Part shown: one piece after another, positions 8,552 to 21,380 of the stretch
Numbering within the stretch: the first letter of the stretch is position 1
Layout of the letters: every line of letters starts with the position of its first letter
Source of the DNA: Tabrizicola sp. TH137
GTDB lineage: Bacteria > Pseudomonadota > Alphaproteobacteria > Rhodobacterales > Rhodobacteraceae
DNA length: 64,000 nt
Direction: 5' to 3'
NCBI RefSeq assembly: GCF_002855575.1
Contig: NZ_PKRQ01000001.1
Coordinates: forward strand, 1,030,809-1,094,808
Program-made: the position numbers and the translations under genes
The notes under the pieces: model-generated
Told to the model about the DNA's origin: nothing
What the model saw: only the letters and a program-made list of their open reading frames with translations
Databases searched by the model: none

Positions 8552-9166
8552 TCATTTCGGGGGTTGGTATATCAGCTTAACGTTTCCGTTGAAAACCAGA
8601 AGATACCCGCCGCCGCCAGCCCCATCCTGCGTCAGGCGCATCCTATCGGCGGTGATCTGCCCCACAGGCCCATCCGCCACCACCGGCAGGTCCGACCGCA
8701 CATCGGTCCGTTGCAGGTTCGCGATCATCTCTTCGGTCCGCACGCGATAGCCCGTCTCGTGATCCAGCACGACATTCCCGGTAAAGACCACCTCGCTCTG
8801 GTCCTGCGGCAGGTTCGCCGCATCCGCCACCAGATGCGTTACCACCCCGTCCGGCGTCGTCATCACGCCGGTCACATCTGCCGCCGATTGCCCCTTCACG
8901 CCCTCCTGCGCCGGCCGCGCCTCGCCCGCCGTCACCTCGATGGCACTGCCATCCTCCGTCATCCCCGCATAGGCGGGCCGGGTCATCCGCGGCTCGCGCA
9001 GCCGCTCTTCCACATCCACTTCGGCAAAAGGCAGCGCATCCTCCGGGTTGATCCGGTCCGACAGAAGGAACAGCGTGGACAGCGCCCCCAGCGCCGCCAG
9101 CGGCAGAACCACCTTCAGCAGCCCCACCAGCCGCGACCAGCCGTCCCCTCCCGCCGACCGCGCCAT
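8552..9166 (-). CDS. lptC: LPS export protein LptC
   Basis: 204 residues. Single-pass inner-membrane protein that links the LptBFG transporter to LptA. The N-terminal segment LVGLLKVVLPLAALGALSTLFLL is a transmembrane helix; the rest is a periplasmic LptC/OstA-type jellyroll (SEVVFTGNVVLDHETGYRV, YLLVFNGNVKLIYQPPK). Start codon and the kdsD stop overlap in an ATGA arrangement at 9163-9168. The family call rests on position in the operon and the OstA-like repeats, because LptC is weakly conserved. Confidence 0.9.
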   Translation of the reverse strand: MARSAGGDGWSRLVGLLKVVLPLAALGALSTLFLLSDRINPEDALPFAEVDVEERLREPRMTRPAYAGMTEDGSAIEVTAGEARPAQEGVKGQSAADVTGVMTTPDGVVTHLVADAANLPQDQSEVVFTGNVVLDHETGYRVRTEEMIANLQRTDVRSDLPVVADGPVGQITADRMRLTQDGAGGGGYLLVFNGNVKLIYQPPK

Positions 9167-10131
9167 CAGGCGATCCCGGCCCGCAGGCAGTCATGGATAT
9201 GCAGCACGCCCGCCACGCTCTGGCTTCCCTCCGGGTCCACGACAAAAAGACAGGTGATCTTCTTCTCGTTCATGATCCGCACCGCCGTCTCGGCCAGCGC
9301 CTGCGGCCCGATGGTCCGCGGCGCCGCCGTCATCACATCCCCTGCCGACAGGTCCAGAAGCCCGGCCATGTGCCGCCGCAGGTCGCCATCGGTGATGATC
9401 CCCTGCAAATAGCCCTCGCCATCCGTCACGCCCACCACGCCGAACCCCTTGGCCGACATGATCAGCAAGGCCTCGCTCATCGGCGCGTCATGGGAAATCA
9501 GCGGCGCCTCCGCATGCATCAGGTCGCGCACCTTCGCCAGCCGCGCCCCAAGCTTGCCGCCCGGATGGAACACCCGGAACTGATCCGGCGTGAACGCCCG
9601 ATGCTCCATCAGCGCCACCGCCAGCGCATCCCCCAGCGCCAGCGTCATCGTCGTCGATGTCGTCGGCACGATCCCCGTTTCGCAGGCCTCCGGTGCCGCG
9701 GGCAGCAGGATCGCCACATCCGCCGCCTTCAGAAGGGTAGATTCCGCCCGCCCCGCCACCCCGATCAACGGAATGTCGAACCGCCGCGTATGCGCGATGA
9801 TATCGGCCAGTTCCGGCGTCTCGCCGCTGTTCGACAGCACCAGCGCCACATCCCCCCGCATCACCATGCCCAGGTCGCCATGGCTCGCCTCGGCCGGATG
9901 CACGAATTGCGCGGGCGTGCCAGTAGAGGCGAAGGTCGCCGCGATCTTCCGCGCCACATGCCCCGACTTGCCCATCCCCGACACGATCACCCGGCCCTCC
10001 GCGCGCAGGATCATCTCCACCGCCGCGGTGAATGCCCCGTCCAGCCCCTCGGCCAACATCTCCAAAGCCTCCGCCTCGCGGCGGATCACGCGCTGCCCCG
10101 TCGCCAGGAAATCAGTGGTGGAAGAGGTCAT
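9166..10131 (-). CDS. kdsD: Arabinose-5-phosphate isomerase (KpsF/GutQ family)
   Basis: 321 residues. Converts ribulose-5-phosphate to arabinose-5-phosphate, the first step to the Kdo sugar of LPS. An N-terminal SIS domain carries GMGKSGHVARKIAATFASTGTPA and a serine-rich SNSGETPE loop, with the HPAEASHGDLGM segment between. Two CBS domains follow (about residues 205-320, for example VVGVTDGEGYLQGIITDGDLRR). This is the complete long form. It sits directly before lptC and overlaps rnd by 20 bases. No kdsC phosphatase gene accompanies it here, unlike in enterobacteria. Confidence 0.94.
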   Translation of the reverse strand: MTSSTTDFLATGQRVIRREAEALEMLAEGLDGAFTAAVEMILRAEGRVIVSGMGKSGHVARKIAATFASTGTPAQFVHPAEASHGDLGMVMRGDVALVLSNSGETPELADIIAHTRRFDIPLIGVAGRAESTLLKAADVAILLPAAPEACETGIVPTTSTTMTLALGDALAVALMEHRAFTPDQFRVFHPGGKLGARLAKVRDLMHAEAPLISHDAPMSEALLIMSAKGFGVVGVTDGEGYLQGIITDGDLRRHMAGLLDLSAGDVMTAAPRTIGPQALAETAVRIMNEKKITCLFVVDPEGSQSVAGVLHIHDCLRAGIA

Positions 10132-10726
10132 TGGGTTCTTCCCATCCCAGCAGGTCCAGCTCCGCCCGCGTGGGCAGGAAATCGAAACAGCGCTGCGCCA
10201 GCTCCATACGCCCCTCGCGGATCAACCGCGCCTCCAGCGCCTCCTTCAGAGGATGCAGATACAGCACGTCGGACGCCGCATATTCCTTCTGCGCCTCGGT
10301 CAGGACCTCCGCCCCCCAGTCGCTCGTCTGCTGCTGCTTGGATACGTCCACGCCCACCAGTTCCAGCAGCAGGTATTTCAACCCGTGCCGATCCGTGAAC
10401 GTCCGGATCAGCCGCGACGCGATCTTCGTGCACCAAACCGGCGCCGTCACCACGCCAAAGGCATTCTGCAACGCCGCGATATCGAACCGCCCGAAATGAA
10501 ACAGCTTCAGCGTGGCCGGGTCCGTCAGCAGCCGCTCCAGATTGGGCGCGCGGTTCTGCCCCCGCGCGATCTGCACCAGATGCGCATCGCCCTTCCCGTC
10601 CGACAATTGCACCAGACACAGCCGATCCCGCCGCGGATCCAGCCCCATCGTCTCGGTGTCGATAGCGACGATCGGGCCAAGCGTCAGGCCATCGGGCAGG
10701 TCGTTCTGATGCAGGAAGATGGCCAA
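10112..10726 (-). CDS. rnd: Ribonuclease D-like 3'-5' exonuclease
   Basis: 204 residues with a TTG start at 10726; AAGGA lies 10 bases upstream and the conserved family start (AIFLHQNDLP) follows at once. 3'-5' exoribonuclease of the DEDD group used in tRNA 3'-end trimming. Seen: AIDTETMGLDP (DxE, first motif), FHFGRFDIAAL (second Asp) and AASDVLYLHPL (final Asp). It consists of the exonuclease domain alone; the HRDC domains of E. coli RNase D are absent, which is the usual short alphaproteobacterial form. It is the first gene of the lpt group and lies downstream of tRNA-Leu, itself a likely substrate class. It overlaps kdsD by 20 bases. Confidence 0.9.
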   Translation of the reverse strand: MAIFLHQNDLPDGLTLGPIVAIDTETMGLDPRRDRLCLVQLSDGKGDAHLVQIARGQNRAPNLERLLTDPATLKLFHFGRFDIAALQNAFGVVTAPVWCTKIASRLIRTFTDRHGLKYLLLELVGVDVSKQQQTSDWGAEVLTEAQKEYAASDVLYLHPLKEALEARLIREGRMELAQRCFDFLPTRAELDLLGWEEPNDLFHH

Positions 10727-10811
10727 GGCAGGCGTCCTTTCGGCAGGGGGTTCGGCTGCATTACCCACGCCCCGCGCAGGGGTCAACGGAGACGCGGCCT
10801 CGAATGGCAAA

Positions 10812-10833
10812 GGGCGCGGGTTTCCCCGCGCCC
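10812..10833 (-). terminator. Hairpin downstream of tRNA-Leu
   Basis: GGGCGCGGG and CCCGCGCCC pair perfectly over 9 bp around a 4-base loop, followed in the minus direction by CCCTTTG. The T-run is short. It lies 17 bases after the tRNA end, so tRNA-Leu termination is the natural role. Confidence 0.6.
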
Positions 10834-10849
10834 CTTCGCTAGATCGACA

Positions 10850-10934
10850 TGGTGCCCAGAAGAGGACTCGAACCTCCACGCCTTGCGGCGCTGGTACCTG
10901 AAACCAGTGCGTCTACCAATTCCGCCATCTGGGC
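10850..10934 (-). tRNA. tRNA-Leu (CAG anticodon)
   Basis: Read on the minus strand. The acceptor arm GCCCAGA pairs with TCTGGGC, followed by an encoded ACCA. The D-arm has TGGTAGACGC, the anticodon stem CTGGT/ACCAG encloses TTCAGGT with anticodon CAG, a long variable arm (GCGCCGCAAGGCGT region) marks a class II tRNA, and the T-loop is GGTTCGAGTCC. 85 nt including CCA, standard for tRNA-Leu. Confidence 0.97.
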
Positions 10935-11093
10935 CCAAGTCGATGGAGGGCGATGTAAAGAAGGCCCAAGGCACTGTCAACGGTCGCCAAAAAGAATCTT
11001 CCGCCCCTCTTCCACCCCCTGCGGCACAGCGGATGCTTGGCCTTCGCGGCGCAAGGGTGTAATCACGCCGCAACAAGAATTGGGGAACCGGAC

Positions 11094-12080
11094 ATGAACA
11101 AGCTTGTCACCATCTACGGCGGTTCGGGCTTCGTCGGCCGCTACATCGCGCGCCGCATGGCCAAGGAAGGCTGGCGCGTCCGCGTCGCCGTGCGCCGCCC
11201 CAATGACGCGCTCTTCGTCAAACCCTATGGCGTCGTCGGTCAGGTCGAACCCGTCGCCTGCAACATCCGCGACGATGCCTCCGTGCGCGCCGCGATGAAA
11301 GGGGCCGATGCGGTGGTGAACTGCGTGGGCATCCTCAACCGCTCCGGCAAGAACACCTTCGATGCCGTGCAGGCCAGCGGCGCCGCCCGCATCGCCCGCC
11401 TCGCGGCCGAGGAAGGCGTGGCGCAGCTTGTCCACCTCTCCGCCATCGGCGCGGATGCAAACAGCCCCTCGGAATATCAGCAGACCAAGGCCGCAGGCGA
11501 AAAGGCCGTTCTCTCCGCCTTTCCCAAGGCCGTGATCCTGCGCCCCTCCATCATCTTCGGCAACGAAGACGGCTTCTTCAACCGCTTCGCCTCCATGGCC
11601 CGCTTCGGCCCGATCCTGCCGGTCGTCGGCGCCAATACCCGCTTCCAGCCCGTCCATGTCGATGACGTGGCCCAGGCCGCCGTCAAGGGCATCACCGGCC
11701 AGGCCGCGCCCGGCATCTATGAACTGGGCGGCCCCGATGTGGAAACCTTCCGCGATCTGATGCGCCGGATGCTCCATGTCATTCGCCGCCGCCGCCTCGT
11801 CATCAACATCCCCTTCTTCGCTGCCACGCTCATGGGCGGGGCCTTCGACCTGCTTCAGACCCTCTCGCTCGGCCTGATCCAGAACGGCATGATCACCCGC
11901 GATCAGGTCCGCAACCTCAAGGCCGACAACGTGGTCAGCCCGGGCGCGAAGGGCCTTGCCGATCTCGGCATCACCCCGACGGCGATGGAGGCGGTGCTGC
12001 CCGAATATCTCTGGCGCTACCGCCCCTCGGGCCAATATGCCGCCATCAAGGAATCGGCCAAGAACCTGCGGAAGGTCTAG
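11094..12080 (+). CDS. Complex I NDUFA9-like NAD(P)-binding protein
   Basis: 328 residues. Atypical short-chain dehydrogenase-like protein; homologues in this family are accessory subunits of NADH dehydrogenase complex I in alphaproteobacteria and mitochondria, with a bound nucleotide and little or no catalysis. N-terminal Rossmann motif YGGSGFVGRYIARRM (glycine pattern at residues 9-15), then VNCVGILNRSG, LVHLSAIGAD, SEYQQTKAAGE (YxxxK-like) and ILRPSIIFGNEDGFFNRFA, the last being typical of NDUFA9-like proteins. ATG at 11094 is chosen; upstream frame is noncoding. It is followed 5 bases later by a cytochrome gene, which fits respiratory function. Confidence 0.88.
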   Translation: MNKLVTIYGGSGFVGRYIARRMAKEGWRVRVAVRRPNDALFVKPYGVVGQVEPVACNIRDDASVRAAMKGADAVVNCVGILNRSGKNTFDAVQASGAARIARLAAEEGVAQLVHLSAIGADANSPSEYQQTKAAGEKAVLSAFPKAVILRPSIIFGNEDGFFNRFASMARFGPILPVVGANTRFQPVHVDDVAQAAVKGITGQAAPGIYELGGPDVETFRDLMRRMLHVIRRRRLVINIPFFAATLMGGAFDLLQTLSLGLIQNGMITRDQVRNLKADNVVSPGAKGLADLGITPTAMEAVLPEYLWRYRPSGQYAAIKESAKNLRKV

Positions 12081-12085
12081 GCCCC

Positions 12086-12973
12086 ATGCGCGCCGCGCTG
12101 GCCTTCTTCCTGACGGCCAATGCGGCCCTCGCGCAGGATGCCCCCGACTTCGCCCAGGTCGGGGCGCTCTTCGCTGAACGCTGCGTGATCTGCCATTCCG
12201 GCACGGATGCGCCTCTGGGGCTCCATCTCGACAGCTATCAGGGCGTGCTGAACGGCTCGGAAAACGGCCCCGTCGTCCTCGCGGGCGATGCGATGAGTCC
12301 CCTCCTGCAACGCCTGCGCGGGCAGGCCGAACCGCAGATGCCCCTCGACGGCCCCCCCTTCCTGTCCGAGGCGGAAATCACCCTCGTCGCCGATTGGGTT
12401 GCCGCCGGGATGCCCGAAGGCGCCGCCACCTTCACCGCCCTGCCCGAACGCACCCGCCCCGCGCCGGGCGAGGATGTGCTCTGGTCCGATGTGGAACCCA
12501 TCTTCCTCAAGGTCTGCGCCAAGTGCCATTCCGACAATTCCAAGGTCGGCGGCCCGCCCGAAGGTCTGCGGCTGGATAGCTGGGAACATGCCCTCGCCGC
12601 CGATGAACGGGTGGCGGTGGTCCCCGGCAATCCGGAAATGTCCGAAATCTGGCGGCGCATCACCGGCCTCTCCGATCCCCGGATGCCTTATGACGGCCCG
12701 CCCTGGCTGCCCGAGGATGACATCCGCCTCATCCGCGACTGGATCGCCCAGGGTGCCCGCGCCGCCGATGGCACCGCCGCCCCCATCCCCGTCGGCGCCC
12801 GCGTCCGCCTGCGCGGCATCCTCACCGGCGAGAATGAAATCGACGGCGCCCGCTTCACCGTTGACGGCTCCACCCGGCTCGACGACCTTCCCGCCATCGG
12901 CGGCGAGGCCGAGATGCGCGGCGAGGTGCAGCCCGACGGCACCGTCCTCGCCACCCGCCTGCGCGACCGCTAG
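12086..12973 (+). CDS. Secreted dihaem c-type cytochrome-like protein
   Basis: 295 residues. A signal peptide (about 16 residues, cleavage near ALA-QD) is followed by two similar halves, each with one c-type haem motif: CVICH (about residue 33) and CAKCH (about residue 152), each followed by a proline-rich MPLDGPPFL or MPYDGPPWL block that can supply the distal methionine. The pattern resembles the cytochrome-C domain of planctomycete-type proteins (PSCyt1). After about residue 225 comes a small beta-rich tail (VRLRGILTGENEIDGARFTVDG), reminiscent of DUF5666. Likely a periplasmic electron carrier or haem sensor; the partner is unknown. Sits between an NDUFA9-like gene and uppP, nine bases before the latter. 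Confidence 0.78.
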   Translation: MRAALAFFLTANAALAQDAPDFAQVGALFAERCVICHSGTDAPLGLHLDSYQGVLNGSENGPVVLAGDAMSPLLQRLRGQAEPQMPLDGPPFLSEAEITLVADWVAAGMPEGAATFTALPERTRPAPGEDVLWSDVEPIFLKVCAKCHSDNSKVGGPPEGLRLDSWEHALAADERVAVVPGNPEMSEIWRRITGLSDPRMPYDGPPWLPEDDIRLIRDWIAQGARAADGTAAPIPVGARVRLRGILTGENEIDGARFTVDGSTRLDDLPAIGGEAEMRGEVQPDGTVLATRLRDR

Positions 12974-12982
12974 GAAATCCCA

Positions 12983-13786
12983 ATGGACATGAACACCCTC
13001 GTCGCCGCAATCCTCGGCCTTGTCGAAGGCCTGACCGAATTCATCCCTGTCTCCTCCACCGGCCATCTGCTGCTGATCGGCCATTTCCTCGGCTTCGACA
13101 GCCCCGGCCGCACCTTCGAGGTGGTCATCCAGCTTGGCGCGGTGCTGGCCATCCTCACCGTCTATGCCGCCAAGCTCTGGAAGGTCGCCGCCACCATCCA
13201 CACCGACCCGGCCTCCGCCCGCTTCGTGGCCTCCATACTGCTCGCCTTCTTCCCCGCCGCCCTGATCGGCGTGCTGGCGCATGACATCATCAAGACCGTC
13301 CTCTTCGAAACCCCGGTCCTCATCGCCACAATGCTCATCCTCGGCGGCTTCGTCCTCCTGGTGATCGACCGCATCGCCCCCGCGCCCATCCATGACGATG
13401 CGATGCGGCTCCCCTTCCGCAAGGCGCTCTCCATCGGCCTGATCCAGTGCCTCGCCATGATCCCCGGTGTCAGCCGCTCGGGCGCCACCATCGTCGGCGC
13501 CCGCCTCCTGGGCGTGGACAAGCGCGCCTCGGCCGAATTTTCCTTCTTCCTCTCCATGCCCACCATGGCCGGGGCCTTCACCTATGACCTTTGGAAAAGC
13601 CGCGACATCCTCGACTTCTCCGCCCTCACCGACATCGCCGTCGGCTTCGCCCTGGCCTTCCTCTCCGCCGTCCTCGTGGTGCGCTGGACGCTGGAATTCG
13701 TCTCGCGCCACGGCTTTGCAATCTTCGGCTGGTGGCGAATCATCGTCGGATCGGTCGCCCTTCTCCTGCTTTCGCTGGGTTTCTAG
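12983..13786 (+). CDS. uppP: Undecaprenyl-diphosphatase UppP (BacA)
   Basis: 267 residues, an integral membrane protein. It removes a phosphate from undecaprenyl diphosphate so the lipid carrier for peptidoglycan and surface polysaccharides can be reused. The two signature blocks are present: [20 protein letters not shown] (Glu15, Glu19) and [17 protein letters not shown], followed by [14 protein letters not shown]. About eight hydrophobic segments are visible. Complete, normal length. Confidence 0.96.
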   Translation: MDMNTLVAAILGLVEGLTEFIPVSSTGHLLLIGHFLGFDSPGRTFEVVIQLGAVLAILTVYAAKLWKVAATIHTDPASARFVASILLAFFPAALIGVLAHDIIKTVLFETPVLIATMLILGGFVLLVIDRIAPAPIHDDAMRLPFRKALSIGLIQCLAMIPGVSRSGATIVGARLLGVDKRASAEFSFFLSMPTMAGAFTYDLWKSRDILDFSALTDIAVGFALAFLSAVLVVRWTLEFVSRHGFAIFGWWRIIVGSVALLLLSLGF

Positions 13787-13800
13787 GCAAAATAGGAACG

Positions 13801-13883
13801 CATACTGACCTAATTTCAGCACAAATAGACAGCAGTTTTGACCCAACCGAAAGAAAACCGCCATTTAGGTCAAACATACTGAC
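13801..13883 (+). promoter_or_regulatory. Repeated motifs upstream of gltD
   Basis: The 164-base gap before gltD is more AT-rich than its surroundings. CATACTGAC occurs twice as a direct repeat (13801-13809, 13875-13883). TGACCTAA (13806-13813) and its inverse TTAGGTCA (13865-13872) form an inverted pair about 50 bases apart. TTGACC at 13838-13843 may be a -35 element. The spacing suggests paired binding sites for one regulator, perhaps with looping. The regulator is not known. Confidence 0.45.
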
Positions 13884-13950
13884 TTTTATTCCGCTCCCCA
13901 CCAAAGTATGAAGGCGCACCCAGGTAACCCCGGTCGGAAAGGGCGCCCTC

Positions 13951-15387
13951 ATGGCAAAGAACCGCATGCTCCAATTCGTCACCGTCGAAAAGGAGACGCC
14001 CGAGAAGCGGCCCGCCAATCTGCGCGCGCAGGATTTCCACGAAATCTACCGCGAATACGCCGCCGAAAAGGCCGCCGAACAGGCCGGACGGTGCAGCCAA
14101 TGCGGCGTCCCCTACTGCCAGTCGCATTGCCCCTTGCACAACAACATCCCCGATTGGCTCCGCCTCACCGCCGAAGGCCGGCTGCAAGAGGCTTATGAGA
14201 TTTCGCAGGCCACCAACACCTTCCCCGAAATCTGCGGCCGCATCTGCCCGCAGGACCGGCTCTGCGAAGGCAATTGCGTGATCGAACAATCCGGCCACGG
14301 CACCGTCACCATCGGCTCGGTCGAAAAATACATCACCGATACCGCCTGGGAAAACGGCTGGGTCCAGCCCATCAAACCCCATGCCGAACGCACCGAATCC
14401 GTCGGCATCATCGGCGCAGGCCCCGGCGGCCTTGCCGCCGCCGACATGCTCCGCCGCAAGGGCGTGCAGGTCACCGTCTATGACCGCTATGATCGCGCGG
14501 GCGGTCTGCTCACCTACGGCATCCCCGGCTTCAAGCTGGAAAAGCCCGTGGTCATGCAGCGCATCGACCAACTGGCCGAGGCGGGCGTCCAATTCGTGAT
14601 GAACTGCACTGTCGGTGAAACCATCAGCTTCGACGCCATCCGCGGCCAGCATGACGCCGTCCTCATCGCCACCGGCGTCTACAAGGCGCGCGACATCTCC
14701 GCCCCCGGCGTGGGCGCCAAGGGCATCGTCAAGGCGCTCGACTACCTCACCGCCTCCAACCGCAAGAGCTTCGGCGATGACGTTGCCGAATTCGACAGCG
14801 GCGAACTCAACGCCGCAGGCAAGCGCGTCGTCGTCATCGGCGGCGGCGACACGGCGATGGATTGCGTCCGCACCGCCATCCGCCAGGGCGCGACCTCCGT
14901 CAAATGCCTCTACCGCCGCGACCGCGCCAATATGCCGGGGTCGCAGCGCGAAGTGCAGAACGCCGAAGAGGAAGGGGTCGAATTCGTCTGGCTCACCGCC
15001 CCCAAGGGCTTCACCGGCGGCGACCATGTCGAAGGCGTCATGGTGCAGAAGATGCGCCTCGGCGCGCCCGATGCCACCGGCCGCCAGTCGCCCGAACTCA
15101 TCGAAGGCGCCGATTACATCGAACCCGCCGATCTGGTGGTGCAGGCGCTGGGCTTTGAACCCGAGGAAATCCCCACCCTCTGGGGCGTGCCGGAACTTGC
15201 CGTCACCCGCTGGGGCACGATCAAGGCCGACTTCCTGACACATGCCACCAGCCTGCCCGGCGTCTATGCGGCAGGCGATATCGTGCGCGGGGCCTCTCTC
15301 GTCGTCTGGGCCATCCGCGACGGGCGCGAAGCGGCGGATGCCATCCTCGCCTACCTCGCCCAGCCCGCCCAGGTCGCGGCAGAATGA
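13951..15387 (+). CDS. gltD: Glutamate synthase (NADPH) small subunit
   Basis: 478 residues. Transfers electrons from NADPH through FAD and Fe-S clusters to the large subunit for glutamate synthesis. The N-terminal cysteine block CSQCGVPYCQSHCPLHN binds [4Fe-4S], with a second one at CGRICPQDRLCEGNC. FAD-binding GAGPGGLAAADMLRRKG and NADPH-binding VVIGGGDTAMDCVR follow, and a C-terminal VYAAGDIVRGASLVVWAI completes the FAD site. Normal length. It precedes gltB, with one extra gene in between, in the same direction, so all three likely form an operon. Confidence 0.97.
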   Translation: MAKNRMLQFVTVEKETPEKRPANLRAQDFHEIYREYAAEKAAEQAGRCSQCGVPYCQSHCPLHNNIPDWLRLTAEGRLQEAYEISQATNTFPEICGRICPQDRLCEGNCVIEQSGHGTVTIGSVEKYITDTAWENGWVQPIKPHAERTESVGIIGAGPGGLAAADMLRRKGVQVTVYDRYDRAGGLLTYGIPGFKLEKPVVMQRIDQLAEAGVQFVMNCTVGETISFDAIRGQHDAVLIATGVYKARDISAPGVGAKGIVKALDYLTASNRKSFGDDVAEFDSGELNAAGKRVVVIGGGDTAMDCVRTAIRQGATSVKCLYRRDRANMPGSQREVQNAEEEGVEFVWLTAPKGFTGGDHVEGVMVQKMRLGAPDATGRQSPELIEGADYIEPADLVVQALGFEPEEIPTLWGVPELAVTRWGTIKADFLTHATSLPGVYAAGDIVRGASLVVWAIRDGREAADAILAYLAQPAQVAAE

Positions 15388-15425
15388 CCGCCGCAGCGCC
15401 CCGAAGCAGCACAAGGACAGCCCGC

Positions 15426-16124
15426 ATGATCCGCGTCCTCCTGCCCCTCGTCGCCCTCTCCCTCGCCACCCCGGCGCTGGCGGCGGGCACCTTCACGCCC
15501 CCCGAAGGCTGCACCACCTTCATGACGGTGCAATCCAAGGGCTGCCGCGTCTCGAACCACTTCAAATGCACCGCCGATGCCCCCGGCGATCAGTGGCGCA
15601 CTGATTTCGATCAGGAAGGCCCCTTCTTCTCCTCCCGCATCAACAGCGAGGCGGAATGGGTCGAAAGCTACGAAATCGACCCGCCCATCCGCCAGACGCT
15701 CGACCCGAACCCCACCGATCCGGCCTCCTTCTCGGATCTGCTGGCCACGGGCAGCGACAATTACATCTTCGGCCTCTCCGATGACACGGGTGAACGCACC
15801 CGCGTCCGCGGGGCCGACACGCTCACCGGCCGTGTCGTGGTGATCGACGGGATCGAGTTGCAGGAAACCGCCTTCAACTTCACCGAGACGGACCTCGCCG
15901 GAAACGTCCTGCGCCGCTCGCGCGGCAATGAATACATCCATCCCGAATGGCGGCTGTTCTTTTCCGGCCCCTCGCAATGGGATGGCGGCGACGGGAATTA
16001 CGTTCCCATCGACGGTTCGCCCATCCAGTTCATCTTCCCCGGCGAGGCAGGCTTCGCCAGCACCCAACCGCTCTTCGACTGCGACGCCGTGATGTCGTCG
16101 CTGCCGCTGCCGCCCCGGTCCTAA
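15426..16124 (+). CDS. Secreted protein of unknown function between gltD and gltB
   Basis: 232 residues. The N-terminus MIRVLLPLVALSLATPALAA is a clear signal peptide with an AxA-type cleavage site. The mature part holds four cysteines (EGC, KGC, FKC and FDC segments), which could form two disulfides, and a conserved-looking YIHPEWRLFFSG stretch. I do not recognise a family. Start ATG 15426 has AAGGACAG upstream. It lies 38 bases after gltD and 12 before gltB, so it is cotranscribed with glutamate synthase, yet it is exported. Its role is not known; it may simply ride on the operon. Confidence 0.8.
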   Translation: MIRVLLPLVALSLATPALAAGTFTPPEGCTTFMTVQSKGCRVSNHFKCTADAPGDQWRTDFDQEGPFFSSRINSEAEWVESYEIDPPIRQTLDPNPTDPASFSDLLATGSDNYIFGLSDDTGERTRVRGADTLTGRVVVIDGIELQETAFNFTETDLAGNVLRRSRGNEYIHPEWRLFFSGPSQWDGGDGNYVPIDGSPIQFIFPGEAGFASTQPLFDCDAVMSSLPLPPRS

Positions 16125-16136
16125 GGAGAACCCGCC

Positions 16137-20675
<4,539 letters not shown>

Positions 20676-20684
20676 CGCAAAGGA

Positions 20685-20717
20685 AGGCCCCCGCGAAACC
20701 GGGGGCCTTTCCCTTTC
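20685..20717 (+). terminator. Rho-independent terminator after gltB
   Basis: AAGGCCCCCG (20685-20694) pairs perfectly with CGGGGGCCTT (20701-20710) around the loop CGAAAC, followed by TCCCTTT. It lies 9 bases after the gltB stop and directly before the end of the convergent toxin gene. Confidence 0.85.
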
Positions 20718-21023
20718 TCAGGGCCCCCGCAACGTTGCAGGAATGTCCCGCGCGGAATGCAGGATGCGCAGGATGACCACCCGATCCCCCTCATTTCGAT
20801 AGAAAAGCCCGTAGGGAAAACCGTATACATTCCACCGCCGGATGCCATGCCCGACGAAATCCCACGACGCTCCGCCTTTCGGAAACTCGGCCAACAGACC
20901 GATGCATCTCTCAAACGCGTCGAGGAACCGAAGCGCGACCTCCACACCTGCTGTCTGGATAAGATGATCGCGCACCCGTTCAAGGTCGCGCAGAGCCGCC
21001 CGCGTCAGGGTGACGCCGCTCAC
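20718..21023 (-). CDS. ParE/RelE-family toxin
   Basis: 101 residues. The RelE/ParE fold is visible: TRAALRDLERVRDHLIQTAG at the N-terminus, FPKGGASWD, then RRWNVYGFPYGLFYRNEGDRVVILRILHSARD, the typical ending with an alternating basic/aromatic strand. Such toxins poison gyrase (ParE) or cleave ribosome-bound mRNA (RelE); the long N-terminal helix pair favours ParE. It starts inside the antitoxin stop (ATGA at 21020-21023), so the order is antitoxin then toxin, as is usual for ParDE. Ends next to the gltB terminator. Confidence 0.85.
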   Translation of the reverse strand: MSGVTLTRAALRDLERVRDHLIQTAGVEVALRFLDAFERCIGLLAEFPKGGASWDFVGHGIRRWNVYGFPYGLFYRNEGDRVVILRILHSARDIPATLRGP

Positions 21024-21244
21024 CGTGCGGCCCGGATCTCCGCCCGAACCATCCCGATCGCATCATCCACCGGAAGGACATCGCTTTCATCCACGTCCAG
21101 CAAGGACCGCAGATGTTCGATATCCCGCTCACGCTGGACAAGGAATGCAACATACTCGGACGCAGAGGCATAGCCCTCGGCCCGCGCCTTCTCTTCGGCC
21201 CAGGCTTCTGTTGCTGCCTCGATGGAAATCGTGACGGTGTTCAT
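21020..21244 (-). CDS. ParD-like antitoxin
   Basis: 74 residues. The N-terminal MNTVTISIEAATEAWAEEKA is a ribbon-helix-helix DNA-binding segment, followed by EGYASASEYVAFLVQRERD, typical of ParD/CopG-type antitoxins. The acidic C-terminal tail (LDVDESDVLPVDDAI) would wrap the toxin. Partner of the overlapping toxin gene; expected to repress its own promoter. Confidence 0.83.
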   Translation of the reverse strand: MNTVTISIEAATEAWAEEKARAEGYASASEYVAFLVQRERDIEHLRSLLDVDESDVLPVDDAIGMVRAEIRAAR

Positions 21245-21380
21245 CCTTCCACCTTACCCCGAATCCACCCCCTCGCCAACTGTCGGCCCCGCACGCGCCC
21301 GGCAGCATGGGCAAGACTGCCCATCCTACGCGACGTGACCAACCCCTTACCGAACCCTTCCCCCACCGCCCGATCCGTGG

